Assembly: GCF_024231755.1 (NCBI RefSeq)
Contig: NZ_JAAEQH010000284.1
Span: 1-33,948, forward strand
Reading direction: 5' to 3'
Source of the DNA: Neptuniibacter sp.
GTDB lineage: Bacteria; Pseudomonadota; Gammaproteobacteria; Pseudomonadales; Balneatricaceae
Length of the DNA stretch: 33,948 bases
Shown: piece after piece, positions 16,943-25,362 of the stretch
Numbering within the stretch: the first letter of the stretch is position 1
How the letters are laid out: each line of letters starts with the position of its first letter
Translations under genes and position numbers: made by a program
The notes under the pieces: generated by a model
Told to the model about the DNA's origin: nothing
Database searches by the model: none
What the model saw: only the letters and a program-made list of their open reading frames with translations

Positions 16943-17548
16943 ATGGCGAATGCAGTAATTAATTTCGCAAATCGTTTGCAGAATGTGCTTAATTGCACCC
17001 GTTGCGCAGATGGTCTTGCTCCTCTGTTACTACGCTTATATCTGGCGCCTGTATTCCTACAGGCGGGGTGGAATAAGCTTTCCAGTTTCGAAGATACAGT
17101 AGCTTGGTTTGGTAATCCGGATTGGGGGTTGGGTTTGCCAATGCCTGAAGTGATGGCTGCCCTGGCAGCAGGAACTGAGTTTATCGGCGGTATTCTGTTA
17201 ATTGTCGGTTTTGCTGTACGTTGGATCAGTATCCCGCTGATGATCACCATGCTGGTGGCTGCTTTTGCTGTACATTGGGAAAACGGTTGGTTGGCTATCT
17301 CCGATGGAGGCAGTTGGTTGGCAAATGACAGGGTGATGGAAGCTCAGGAGCGTTTAGCTGCGGCGAAAGGCCTTCTTCAGGAGCATGGGCACTATGACTG
17401 GTTGACTGGTAGAGGCTCTATTGTAATTCTGAACAATGGTATTGAGTTTGCGATCACTTACTTTGTGATGCTATTCAGTTTGTTCTTTACTGGCGCAGGT
17501 AAGTTTGTCAGCTTGGACTATTGGGTTGCGAAGAAATTCAGAGATTGA
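16943..17548 (+). CDS. hvfD: DoxX-family membrane protein HvfD
   Basis: A 201-residue integral membrane protein of the DoxX family: about four helices with LLLRLYLAPVFLQAGWNKL, GTEFIGGILLIVGFAVRW and YFVMLFSLFFTGAGKFVSLDYW. A hydrophilic stretch of about 45 residues (near 118-160) between helices makes it longer than many short DoxX proteins. DoxX genes are regular companions of DUF692/DUF2063 operons, probably in the membrane step of precursor handling or redox supply; the molecular role is not established. AAGGGTGA lies just upstream of the ATG. It ends the operon ahead of a strong terminator. Confidence 0.88.
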   Translation: MANAVINFANRLQNVLNCTRCADGLAPLLLRLYLAPVFLQAGWNKLSSFEDTVAWFGNPDWGLGLPMPEVMAALAAGTEFIGGILLIVGFAVRWISIPLMITMLVAAFAVHWENGWLAISDGGSWLANDRVMEAQERLAAAKGLLQEHGHYDWLTGRGSIVILNNGIEFAITYFVMLFSLFFTGAGKFVSLDYWVAKKFRD

Positions 17549-17573
17549 TTCACTGCTGAATAAAACGAACAAT

Positions 17574-17601
17574 AAAAAGGCCGCATTAGCGGCCTTTTTA
17601 T
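17574..17601 (+). terminator. Intrinsic terminator of the hvf operon (bidirectional)
   Basis: AAAAAGGCCGC and GCGGCCTTTTT form a perfect stem around ATTA. The flanking A and T runs make it work in both directions, so it can also end the small minus-strand gene at 17620-17790. Confidence 0.92.
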
Positions 17602-17619
17602 TGAAATCTAAGGAAAAAC

Positions 17620-17790
17620 TTAGTGTTGGCGGGGTGTGGTCAGGATGCAGAACATCGCATCAGCATACCAGTGGGATGCACTGAAAAGATCGTTGATGCT
17701 TTCGGATTCAAAAACACGCTCAACGTAACCTTCAAATAGGGCATTGCTCTCTTCAAAAAAGTTTTCGACCTGACTTATATCGTAATTCAT
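17620..17790 (-). CDS. Small conserved-type protein of 56 residues, function unknown
   Basis: A short frame beginning MNYDISQVENFFEESN and ending CILTTPRQH. It has a good AGAGGTGG ribosome-binding site 5 bases before the ATG and a strong sigma-70-like promoter (17852-17880), and it ends on the shared terminator. These three signals make a real gene likely despite its size. The protein is acidic in the first half, has aromatic residues in the second half (SASHWYADAMFC) and one cysteine, with no signal peptide or clear transmembrane helix. I do not recognise the family. It points toward the hvf operon from the other strand, but no functional link is shown. Confidence 0.7.
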   Translation of the reverse strand: MNYDISQVENFFEESNALFEGYVERVFESESINDLFSASHWYADAMFCILTTPRQH

Positions 17791-17845
17791 GACCACCTCT
17801 GCTTTAAATCTCCTTAGATCTTCCTGAATTAAAATTCCATAATGG

Positions 17846-17862
17846 CTGAGTATTCTACTCAG
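17846..17862. promoter_or_regulatory. 17-bp dyad (operator candidate) over the -10 of the small-protein promoter
   Basis: CTGAGTA-TTC-TACTCAG is a perfect 7-bp inverted repeat. It covers the -10 element of the promoter at 17852-17880, where a repressor would block transcription. The CTG-N11-CAG spacing is one base longer than a LexA box, so another regulator is more likely. Confidence 0.45.
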
Positions 17863-17880
17863 GCTTTAGACTTTAGTCAA
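17852..17880 (-). promoter_or_regulatory. Sigma-70-like promoter of the 56-residue gene
   Basis: On the minus strand TTGACT and TAGAAT are separated by exactly 17 bases, each matching consensus at 5 of 6 positions. Transcription would start near 17845, leaving a leader of about 55 bases before the ATG at 17790. Confidence 0.65.
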
Positions 17881-17900
17881 AATATTTGATTAAAAGTTGA

Positions 17901-18251
17901 TCAGAGCGTGTTTTCTAATAACTTTTTCTTTTCTTCTGTTGAGAGGTCATCAAGCTTCTTGTCTGTAAGTTCGTTAAGTAGATCATCTAATAAAGGAGAG
18001 CATTCGCCGCCTGAGTCTACAGCGTTATTAATCAGGTCCATTATCGACATATTACTTTGACTTTTCAGCGCTTGCTGGTCGTCCATGCATTGCAGGTAGT
18101 TTTGCAGATAAATATAACTGGTATTGCTTTGTTCACTGATTAGATTGGGTAACTCTGTTATCCACTGTTGGAGCAGCTCCATCTCATCATTTGCAGATGC
18201 AACAGGGCTTAATAGCAAACCGGTCAGTAATAGAATTGTTAGTCTTTTCAT
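17901..18251 (-). CDS. Exported 116-residue hypothetical protein
   Basis: The first ~20 residues form a Sec signal peptide (MKRLTILLLTGLLLSPVASA, cleavage before NDEM). The mature ~96 residues are acidic and mostly helical, with NLISEQSNTSYIYLQNYLQC and a C-terminal Lys/Glu-rich helix (KKLDDLSTEEKKKLLE). Two cysteines (near residues 55 and 84) could form a disulfide in the periplasm. I do not recognise the family. There is no obvious ribosome-binding site before the ATG, so expression may be weak, but the signal peptide argues for a real gene. It is isolated from trmO by about 85 bases. Confidence 0.7.
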   Translation of the reverse strand: MKRLTILLLTGLLLSPVASANDEMELLQQWITELPNLISEQSNTSYIYLQNYLQCMDDQQALKSQSNMSIMDLINNAVDSGGECSPLLDDLLNELTDKKLDDLSTEEKKKLLENTL

Positions 18252-18336
18252 AAATGAATATGCGTTACCGAATTATGGGAAGGTTAACACGATTAATCTG
18301 AAGCCAGGATGAACCGGCTGGATCATGGGCACAGGT

Positions 18337-19062
18337 TTAAACCTGCGTCCCAACCTGCAACTCTATATTATCCACAATAATTTCTGCATCGGTGATTCGA
18401 AAGCGAATATTAGCGTTGTGAAGTGTTACACCGTAGCTGTGATCTGGGTTATTTTTCTTATAAGCCGGTCGCGGATCGCATTTTAGTAATTCGGTAATCT
18501 GCTGCTGAACTGGTTGTTGGATATCTTTCTCTATTGTCTTACACGCTTCCAGCGCAGTAGATGAGAACTTTACAGATTGAGGTAGCAGCTGAATATTAGG
18601 AGCAAAAGAGCACTCTGCTTCAGGAATAATATCCGAATAAGGTAGGTAGGGTTTGATATCAATAATAGGTGTGCCATCAAGTAGATCAGCGCCACTGATG
18701 ACTAACTCAATAGCTGAGCCTTGTTGTTCAATGGCGATTAGCTTCACCGGCGACATGCCAATTGGGTTAGGGCGAAACGGGGAGCGAGTGGAAAAAACGC
18801 CCATCCGTTTGTTACCACCAAGACGAGGCGGTCGGACTGTTGGCTTCCAACCTTTATCTACACATTCACTGAAGATAAACAGCAGCCATATGTGGGTACA
18901 CTGTTCCAAGCCTCGAGCCATTTCAGGGTTTGCGTATTCGCCCAGTAATTGAACTCGGGATATCAGGCTTTCCGCAAGCCCAGGTTGACGGGGAATACCA
19001 AACTTTTCTTTGTATGGGCTTTTTATCTTTGCAACCGTTTCAAGGGAAAAGGAGGTGCTCAT
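18337..19062 (-). CDS. trmO: tRNA N6-threonylcarbamoyladenosine(37) methyltransferase TrmO
   Basis: A 241-residue protein of the TsaA/YaeB family, which uses S-adenosylmethionine to methylate t6A37 of certain tRNAs and stabilises decoding. The beta-barrel core includes KFGIPRQPGLAES, HIWLLFIFSEC, GVFSTRSPFRPNPIGMSPV, the SAM-binding signature, and GTPIIDIKPYLPYSD. The C-terminal region with DPRPAYKK is also typical. Its ATG overlaps the stop of the TSUP gene (ATGA), so it is translationally coupled as the last gene of a three-gene operon. A short palindrome (CAGGTTTAAACCTG) spans the stop codon. Confidence 0.95.
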   Translation of the reverse strand: MSTSFSLETVAKIKSPYKEKFGIPRQPGLAESLISRVQLLGEYANPEMARGLEQCTHIWLLFIFSECVDKGWKPTVRPPRLGGNKRMGVFSTRSPFRPNPIGMSPVKLIAIEQQGSAIELVISGADLLDGTPIIDIKPYLPYSDIIPEAECSFAPNIQLLPQSVKFSSTALEACKTIEKDIQQPVQQQITELLKCDPRPAYKKNNPDHSYGVTLHNANIRFRITDAEIIVDNIELQVGTQV

Positions 19063-19814
19063 ATCAGATTCATCTCAATCAGCGCGTCATAAACTAGCTT
19101 GCTGCCAGTTAGAACCAGAAAAAAGTAACAAGCACGGTAGAACCATAGGTCGCTGATCTTATGGTGGAGTATGGTGCCAATATACACCCCGACTGGGGCT
19201 AGAGGTGCAAGAACCAGGGCTGCCAGTAAGGTTTCCTGTGTAAATTGACCTAACCAGGTATACGGGATCAATTTCATGTAATTGATCGCGGCGAAGAAGA
19301 CAATGGTTGTGGCCGCGTAAGTGGACTTGTGTAGTTTTAGTGGGAGCAGATAAATGTTGAGTGGCGGGCCGCCTGCATGAACGCCAAAGCTAGTAAAGCC
19401 AGCAATGGTTCCCCAGAAGTAACCTCTGATTGTACTTGGTTGACGGGCTTCTGCTTGTCGTTTCAAGACACTGTAGGCTACAAAGGTGAGGGCAATGGTC
19501 CCGATCATTAGTTTGATCTGTGCATCGTTGAGGTATTTAAAGCTGAAGGCCCCAAGAATGATTCCGATGCCAGCGGCGGGAATAAGCAGTAGCAGGTTTT
19601 GCTTATCTACGTGGCCTTTAAACCGCAATAAACCAACCAGATCCATTAAGCACAGAATAGGTAGCATGATAGCTGCGGCGACAATAGGAGGTGCAGACAG
19701 GGCTATCATCGGCACGGCGATAAAACCTAATCCCCCTCCAAAACCACCTTTTGAAATGCCAACAATCAGAACTGCTGGAATTGCGGCTAAATAGAAAATT
19801 GGATCAGTCAGCAT
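19059..19814 (-). CDS. TSUP-family (TauE/SafE) anion exporter
   Basis: A 251-residue protein with about seven to eight hydrophobic helices. It has the TSUP signatures GISKGGFGGGLGFIAVPM near the N-terminus and GFTSFGVHAGGPPLNIYLLP in the second half, which together form the internal pseudo-repeat of the family. Members move sulfite, sulfonates or other small organic anions across the inner membrane; the substrate cannot be read from the sequence. ATG 19814 is chosen over the TTG one codon earlier. The gene overlaps the upstream Na/Pi symporter by 11 bases and the downstream trmO by 4. Confidence 0.9.
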   Translation of the reverse strand: MLTDPIFYLAAIPAVLIVGISKGGFGGGLGFIAVPMIALSAPPIVAAAIMLPILCLMDLVGLLRFKGHVDKQNLLLLIPAAGIGIILGAFSFKYLNDAQIKLMIGTIALTFVAYSVLKRQAEARQPSTIRGYFWGTIAGFTSFGVHAGGPPLNIYLLPLKLHKSTYAATTIVFFAAINYMKLIPYTWLGQFTQETLLAALVLAPLAPVGVYIGTILHHKISDLWFYRACYFFLVLTGSKLVYDALIEMNLI

Positions 19815-21450
19815 CAAGAGCGTCTCTTCTGTTCAATGGCGATTCCCTGTGTTGCATTGGGGTGAGGCTACTCCAATAGCGTGCCGCTTTTTCTACCTGC
19901 TCTGCCAGGCGGTGAATATGGCTCAGTGCATCCAGAAGTTCGATGCTCTCTTTAGGTTTAATCTGTCCGGCGATACTGCTTTCCATCACCTGTGATTTTA
20001 GGTGCTGGTAATTTTTCTCAAGGCTTTTTATCTGTTTGCGGCTTTCTAGCCCCGACTGATAAGCGTCTTCGTAAATCTCACAGCTATCAATCAAATCAAT
20101 CGTTTTGTGCTGGTAATCATGGATCAGCTTTTTCAGGGACTGATCAGAAAGTTGTTCAAAGTGATCATAGTATTTCGGCATCAGAGCAGATAAGCGAGCT
20201 ATCTCACTGTAATAGCGGGTAATGCGCATGGCTGAAGGCAAAATAGTACTGACCTCTTCGGTCAGGTTTTCCTGAGCAATCTTCTGATTGTATTTTCCAA
20301 TCTTACCGTTCAGATTGTGGATACTGTTCATCAGAGCTGTAAGCTTTGGTGTTTCTGAGATGTCTGCACTAACAGCAGTTCTCGCCATATCTGAAGTTAG
20401 TTGGCTCACTCTGCAGAGTTCGTTACTCATTGCTTCAACAGCTATGCTGGGGGTGCTGAGTACAGTATTGTCGAGAAAACGTGGCTGTCCTACATCCTCC
20501 TCCTGGGAGCGGAATCGTTTGCGTAGGAATAGCTCTAAGCGATCCGTCAGGGGCCACATAAAGGCAACACCCATCAAATTAAACAGAGTATGGAACGCGG
20601 CAAGCAGAGTAACGTAATCCAGATTCTCTATCTCTCCGTTGATGACGCTAGAGAAAATCACCAGCAGCAGAATACCTACCGCACCGGTTATCAGGTTGAA
20701 AATAACGTGGGCTGCTGCGATTCGTTTCGCGTTAGAAGTGGCTCCGATAACTGACAGCATCGCTGTAGACGTGGTGCCTAGGTTTGCGCCTATTACTAGT
20801 GCTCCAGCTGCGGCTAGATTGATTGATCCTGCAGCCGCCAATGAGAGGGTGATAGCCATAGCTGCCGATGAGGATTGCATCAGAAAAGTCAGAACAAAAC
20901 CTGCAATCACGAACAGGATGAGCCCCAAAGGTGATTGATCGATCTGATCCAAAGGCAGTTGGTCATCCAAACCATCGAATGCGTTTTTGAGGAAATCGAG
21001 GCCAATAAAGAATAGGCCAAAGCCAGCCAGAGCCATACCTATGTGGCTTATCTTACGATCGTTGCCCGCTAATTTAATTAGCATGCCGATACCTACAAGG
21101 GGTAGGGCAAAGGCACTGATCTTGATCTTGAATCCTATAAGTGCAACCAGCCAGCCGGTCATAGTTGTACCGATATTACAGCCGTAGATGACGTTAATGG
21201 ATTGCTTCAGCCGGAGCAGGCCAGCATTAACGAAGCCTATTGTTGCGACTGTCACTGCACTGGATGATTGCACTAGAGCGGTTATAAAAATACCGGAGAA
21301 TAAGCCACGGCTGGGAGATTGTGTTGCGGCTTCCAGCGTTGTTTTCAGGCCCTGACCTGCAGCTTGTTTCATGCCGCTGGTCATCAGATGCATGCCGAGT
21401 AGAAACAGGCCGATACCGCCTGCCAGATCACCAATTAAACCAAATGTCAT
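19804..21450 (-). CDS. Na/Pi cotransporter family protein with PhoU-like C-terminal domain
   Basis: A 548-residue protein. The membrane half (about 1-310) has the duplicated NptA/PNaS core: ALVQSSSAVTVATIGFVNAG and FLMQSSSAAMAITLSLAAAG, with GCNIGTTMTGWLVA and GANLGTTSTAML following. The cytoplasmic half (about 335-540) is a PhoU-like bundle of long helices, seen in YjbB-type proteins. It is expected to carry phosphate with Na+ across the inner membrane; whether it acts as importer or exporter is uncertain (YjbB of E. coli has been linked to export). It is the first gene of the operon with the TSUP exporter and trmO. No convincing ribosome-binding site is seen at ATG 21450. Confidence 0.9.
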   Translation of the reverse strand: MTFGLIGDLAGGIGLFLLGMHLMTSGMKQAAGQGLKTTLEAATQSPSRGLFSGIFITALVQSSSAVTVATIGFVNAGLLRLKQSINVIYGCNIGTTMTGWLVALIGFKIKISAFALPLVGIGMLIKLAGNDRKISHIGMALAGFGLFFIGLDFLKNAFDGLDDQLPLDQIDQSPLGLILFVIAGFVLTFLMQSSSAAMAITLSLAAAGSINLAAAGALVIGANLGTTSTAMLSVIGATSNAKRIAAAHVIFNLITGAVGILLLVIFSSVINGEIENLDYVTLLAAFHTLFNLMGVAFMWPLTDRLELFLRKRFRSQEEDVGQPRFLDNTVLSTPSIAVEAMSNELCRVSQLTSDMARTAVSADISETPKLTALMNSIHNLNGKIGKYNQKIAQENLTEEVSTILPSAMRITRYYSEIARLSALMPKYYDHFEQLSDQSLKKLIHDYQHKTIDLIDSCEIYEDAYQSGLESRKQIKSLEKNYQHLKSQVMESSIAGQIKPKESIELLDALSHIHRLAEQVEKAARYWSSLTPMQHRESPLNRRDALDAD

Positions 21451-21530
21451 CGATCAATTAATCTATTGCTGAAGATAGAATCTAATTGTTGATGTTCAGT
21501 TCGTTTTTAGCAATGTAAAACTGCTATTTT

Positions 21531-22220
21531 TCATCGTTCAGTGCGGGCAATTACCAAGACTTCGATGGTTAATGCCCCTGCTGCCATTAGTGCCTGGCTG
21601 GCTGATTCCAGCGTTGCACCTGTCGTCATGACATCATCAATTAGCAATACATGCCTTTGTGACAGTTTCACGCAGTGGAAAGCGCCTTGTTGATTCCTGA
21701 GCCTCTGTTTGCGTTCAAGCTGCATCTGCTTTGGAGTATTGCGGACTTTCTTCAGGCTGTTTTTATCAATAGGGATGCCTAACGCTTTACTCAGCTGACT
21801 AGCCAGAAGTTCTGATTGATTAAAGCCTCTCTTAAATAGACTAACTCTGTGCATCGGAATGGGAATAATGCAGTCGAACTGGTTTAAATGAGCGAGTTTC
21901 TCCTCGCATAGTCTGCTTAAGTGACCAATATATTGTGCTTTACCGTTGTACTTTATACTGGATATAAGTTGGTCTATTGGAAAGCGGTATTCAAAAAGAG
22001 CGGTGACTTTACGAAATGTTGGGGCTTTTTTCAGACAGTTGGCACAGATCAGTTCTGAGTTGCTAGCGGGGAGAGGAAGGGCGCAGATTTGGCAATGTTC
22101 CTGTAGCCAGGGTAGATCATCGAAGCAGGACTGGCAGAAACCAGAGCTTAGTGAACTAGAGGTTCGACATAAAATGCATTGATTGATTATTGATCTGTAG
22201 TTAACTATTGGTTTTTTCAT
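21531..22220 (-). CDS. comF: ComF-family phosphoribosyltransferase-like protein
   Basis: A 229-residue protein with an N-terminal zinc-ribbon-like region containing four CxxC-type pairs (CILC, CQSC, CQIC, CANC). A type I phosphoribosyltransferase domain follows, with the PRPP-binding loop VLLIDDVMTTGATLESA near residues 185-201. ComF/GntX proteins are linked to DNA uptake and use, though the reaction is unproven. The frame is open to 22256, but ATG 22220 has AAGGAAC 9 bases upstream and gives the usual length. The gene is divergent from bioB, and the bioB -35 box lies just outside its start. Confidence 0.93.
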   Translation of the reverse strand: MKKPIVNYRSIINQCILCRTSSSLSSGFCQSCFDDLPWLQEHCQICALPLPASNSELICANCLKKAPTFRKVTALFEYRFPIDQLISSIKYNGKAQYIGHLSRLCEEKLAHLNQFDCIIPIPMHRVSLFKRGFNQSELLASQLSKALGIPIDKNSLKKVRNTPKQMQLERKQRLRNQQGAFHCVKLSQRHVLLIDDVMTTGATLESASQALMAAGALTIEVLVIARTER

Positions 22221-22223
22221 AAG

Positions 22224-22251
22224 TTGACAGTTCCTTCTGTCAGGATAAAAT
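22224..22251 (+). promoter_or_regulatory. Sigma-70 promoter of the biotin operon, with internal dyad
   Basis: TTGACA (perfect -35) and TAAAAT (5 of 6) are 16 bases apart, about 75 bases before bioB. An inverted repeat GACAG-N6-CTGTC (22226-22241) lies across the -35 and spacer and could be an operator. The classical BirA operator half-site TTGTAAAC is not seen. Confidence 0.6.
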
Positions 22252-22331
22252 TGCACTCTTAAACTTTGTGAGCAAAAGATACCGAGAAGCTTCCTGCTTC
22301 GATGTGGTTATTTTCCGGGAGAATGAGCAAG

Positions 22332-23375
22332 ATGCAACAGTTGGGTGCAATTCGTCACGACTGGACAGAAGCTGAGGTTAAAGCGCTGTTTGAGCTGCCT
22401 TTTAATGACCTGATGTTTAAAGCGCATACAGTACATCGCGAGAACTTTGATCCGAATGAGGTTCAGGTAAGCACGCTGCTATCGATCAAAACTGGTGCAT
22501 GCCCGGAAGACTGTAAGTACTGCCCACAGAGTGGACACTACAATACCGGTCTTGAAAAAGAGCGTTTGATGCAGGTTGAAAAGGTTATCGAGAAGGCGAA
22601 AAAAGCTAAAGAAACCGGTTCGACCCGATTCTGTATGGGGGCTGCGTGGAAGCACCCGGCTGATAAAGATATGCCTTATGTGGTTGAGATGGTTAAGCAG
22701 GTCAAGGCGCTGGGTCTTGAGACTTGTATGACTCTGGGAATGCTGGATGAGAACAAAGCTGGTCAGTTAGCTGAAGCAGGGTTGGATTATTACAACCATA
22801 ATCTGGATACCTCACCGGAGTTTTACGACAAAATTATCACTACACGCACCTATCAGGACCGTCTGGATACTCTGCAAAATGTACGAGATTCCGGTATGAA
22901 AATCTGTAGTGGCGGCATTCTTGGTATGGGTGAAACTGCTACAGATCGTTATGGCCTGCTAATGCAGCTGGCCAATATGCCAGTTCAACCAGAAAGTGTG
23001 CCGATCAACATGCTGGTGAAAGTGGAAGGTACCCCTCTGGAAAATGTTGATGATCTGGATCATTTGGACTTTATCCGTACCATCGCAGTAGCTCGAATCA
23101 TGATGCCGGCTTCCCATGTTCGTCTTTCTGCAGGTCGTGAAAAGATGAGTGATGAGATGCAGGCGATGACCTTCTTCTCTGGTGCAAACTCTATCTTCTA
23201 TGGAGAGTGTCTGCTGACAACACCAAACCCTGAAACTCATCGTGATGTTCAACTGTTCCGTAAACTAGGTATTAATATGGAGCAGCGCATCTCTGAGTCT
23301 GATGAAACTCAGGAAGCGGCACTGATGAATAGCCTGCAGAAACAGCAGGACAGTGATCACTTCTACGAAGCATGA
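22332..23375 (+). CDS. bioB: Biotin synthase BioB
   Basis: A 347-residue radical SAM enzyme that inserts sulfur into dethiobiotin. The CxxxCxxC motif for the 4Fe-4S cluster is [14 protein letters not shown] (Cys 57, 61, 64 of this start). Further hallmarks are [33 protein letters not shown] and [13 protein letters not shown], which supply ligands of the 2Fe-2S cluster region. The frame is open to ATG 22302, and ATG 22323 also exists; ATG 22332 is chosen because GGGAGA is 9 bases before it and the start matches family length ([16 protein letters not shown]). It leads the operon bioB-F-H-C-D. Confidence 0.97.
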   Translation: MQQLGAIRHDWTEAEVKALFELPFNDLMFKAHTVHRENFDPNEVQVSTLLSIKTGACPEDCKYCPQSGHYNTGLEKERLMQVEKVIEKAKKAKETGSTRFCMGAAWKHPADKDMPYVVEMVKQVKALGLETCMTLGMLDENKAGQLAEAGLDYYNHNLDTSPEFYDKIITTRTYQDRLDTLQNVRDSGMKICSGGILGMGETATDRYGLLMQLANMPVQPESVPINMLVKVEGTPLENVDDLDHLDFIRTIAVARIMMPASHVRLSAGREKMSDEMQAMTFFSGANSIFYGECLLTTPNPETHRDVQLFRKLGINMEQRISESDETQEAALMNSLQKQQDSDHFYEA

Positions 23376-23419
23376 TGTTGGATCAGAGGTGATGCCTCTG
23401 GTCATTTTGAGTCGTCTTT

Positions 23420-24592
23420 ATGTCTTTTAATGAATTAGCTGCTGAGTTGGAACAGCGTCAGCAGCAGTTTCTTTATCGCAAACGCCGTACCCTGGAAACA
23501 CCGCAGCAGCCTTTGGTTCAGGTGGATGGTCGGGAGTATCTGGCATTTTGCTCCAATGATTATCTGGGGTTAGCTAATCACCCTGAGGTGATTGAAAGTT
23601 TCCAGGCCGCAGCGAATCAGTATGGTGTTGGCGGTGGAGCCTCACACCTGGTGAGTGGACATAGTCAGGCGCACCATGAACTGGAATTGGCTCTGGCTGA
23701 GTTTACCGGTCGTCCCCGTGCGCTACTGTTCTCTACTGGTTACATGGCTAATCTAGGTGCAGTTAATGGTCTGCTGGATAAGCAGGATGCGGTTTTCCAG
23801 GATCGTTTGAACCATGCTTCATTGCTAGACGCGGGTTTATTAAGCGGTGCTCGTTTTCAGCGTTACCTGCATAATGATGCAGAGAGTCTGGATAAGCGTT
23901 TGGGAAAAACTGAAGCTAGGCGCAAGCTGGTAGTGACGGATGGTGTATTCAGCATGGATGGTGATGTGGCAGACCTGCCTGCACTTGCCAAAACCTGTCA
24001 GGCTCATGAAGCATGGTTAATGGTTGATGATGCTCATGGGTTTGGTTGTCTGGGGCAGAGTGGTGGCGGTTGTGCTGAATTGTATGAGATGGGGCATGAG
24101 AAACTGCAGGTACTGGTGGGTACTTTGGGCAAGGGCTTTGGCACAGCGGGTGCTTTTGTTGCGGGCTCAGAGGAGTTGATTGAAACCCTGATTCAGCATG
24201 CACGTACTTATATCTATACCACCAGTATGCCGCCGGCCGTTGCCGCGGCTACACTTACGAGCTTAAAGCTTCTTCAGCAGGAAGCCTGGCGCAGAGATAA
24301 ACTGGAAGCGCTGATTGAGCAGTTCCGAACAGGCTGTGAGCAGATTGGTTTGCAGTTGATGGATTCGCCTACGCCGATTCAACCGATTTTGGTGGGTGAG
24401 TCCGATAAAGCTTTGGAAATAAGTCAGGGCCTGGAAGACGACGGTATCTTTATTAGTGCTATTCGCCCACCAACGGTTCCTCAGGGTGGTGCTCGCCTGC
24501 GTGTAACCTTGAGTGCTGCCCATGATGAGAAACAGGTAGTTCATCTTCTTGAAGTGCTTGAAAAGGTTTCCAAAAAGGCAGGCTTAATATGA
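23420..24592 (+). CDS. bioF: 8-amino-7-oxononanoate synthase BioF
   Basis: A 390-residue PLP enzyme of the alpha-oxoamine synthase family, joining pimeloyl-thioester and alanine to form 7-keto-8-aminopelargonate. Typical segments are [55 protein letters not shown], and [14 protein letters not shown], which holds the PLP lysine at about residue 238. It follows bioB by 44 bases and overlaps bioH at the stop (ATGA), so bioF and bioH are coupled. Confidence 0.97.
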   Translation: MSFNELAAELEQRQQQFLYRKRRTLETPQQPLVQVDGREYLAFCSNDYLGLANHPEVIESFQAAANQYGVGGGASHLVSGHSQAHHELELALAEFTGRPRALLFSTGYMANLGAVNGLLDKQDAVFQDRLNHASLLDAGLLSGARFQRYLHNDAESLDKRLGKTEARRKLVVTDGVFSMDGDVADLPALAKTCQAHEAWLMVDDAHGFGCLGQSGGGCAELYEMGHEKLQVLVGTLGKGFGTAGAFVAGSEELIETLIQHARTYIYTTSMPPAVAAATLTSLKLLQQEAWRRDKLEALIEQFRTGCEQIGLQLMDSPTPIQPILVGESDKALEISQGLEDDGIFISAIRPPTVPQGGARLRVTLSAAHDEKQVVHLLEVLEKVSKKAGLI

Positions 24593-25362
24593 GCATGAAT
24601 CTGTATACAGAGTACCGGGAGAATTCAGGTAAGCCTGAGCTGGTTCTACTGCATGGTTGGGGTATGAGCAGCCAGGTTTGGGGTGAATTTGCTGAGCAGT
24701 TGGCTCAATATTTCAGTCTGACGCTTATTGATCTTCCTGGGCTTGGGCGTTCTCAAGAGTTCCCGGAGCCTTATACAACAGATGCCGTTGTTGAAATTTT
24801 ATCTGCTCATGCTCCTGATAAAGCGTTTTGGTTGGGTTGGTCCATGGGAGGGCAGATCGCAACCGCTTTTGCTGCACGTTACCCTCAGCGGGTTTTGAAA
24901 CTAGTAATGCTGGCCTCTAATCCCTGTTTTGTGCAGAGAGAGGATTGGCAACCCGCTATGGATGAGGAAACTCATAGCCAGTTTGAAAACTCTCTGTCCG
25001 CTAATGTTAAGAAAACTCTTAACCGTTTCATCATGCTACAGACTCAGGGTGCAGAGCAGGGGCGAGAGATTCTAAAAACGCTGAAAACGCTGCTTTCTGG
25101 ATTAGAACACAGTGCTCCAGAGCTAAGCTTGTCCCCGCTTAGGGAAGATGTCCGATTGCTGCTCGCCGCTTTACCAATGCCAGTTCTGCAGTTGTTTGGA
25201 GAGAAGGATTTACTGGTACCCGTTTCCGCGGCTGAGGCATGCACTCAACTCACAGGGCGAGAGTCTATTGTTTATGCGGGAGCAGGGCACCTGCCGTTTA
25301 TTTCTCATCAGGAGCAGGTTCTGGATGATGTGCTGCAGTTTTTGCAGGAGCGAGTGGCATAG
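24589..25362 (+). CDS. bioH: Pimeloyl-ACP methyl ester carboxylesterase BioH
   Basis: A 257-residue alpha/beta hydrolase. The [11 protein letters not shown] oxyanion strand, the nucleophile elbow GWSMGGQIA with Ser 85, Asp in FGEKDLLVP, and His in [10 protein letters not shown] give the full catalytic triad. BioH removes the methyl group from pimeloyl-ACP methyl ester, ending the BioC-led disguise of the chain and allowing BioF to act. An unlinked bioH is the rule in enterics; here it sits inside the operon between bioF and bioC, as in many other gammaproteobacteria. The stop codon shares a base with the GTG start of bioC. Confidence 0.95.
   Translation: MSMNLYTEYRENSGKPELVLLHGWGMSSQVWGEFAEQLAQYFSLTLIDLPGLGRSQEFPEPYTTDAVVEILSAHAPDKAFWLGWSMGGQIATAFAARYPQRVLKLVMLASNPCFVQREDWQPAMDEETHSQFENSLSANVKKTLNRFIMLQTQGAEQGREILKTLKTLLSGLEHSAPELSLSPLREDVRLLLAALPMPVLQLFGEKDLLVPVSAAEACTQLTGRESIVYAGAGHLPFISHQEQVLDDVLQFLQERVA

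Noticed and set aside
17846..17862. LexA (SOS) box
   Set aside because: The arms CTG and CAG are 11 bases apart instead of 10 and the centre lacks the TA-rich consensus.
21502..21530. Hairpin AGCA-N9-TGCT with T-runs as the comF terminator
   Set aside because: The stem is only 4-5 bp and the T-run follows it on the plus strand, opposite to comF.
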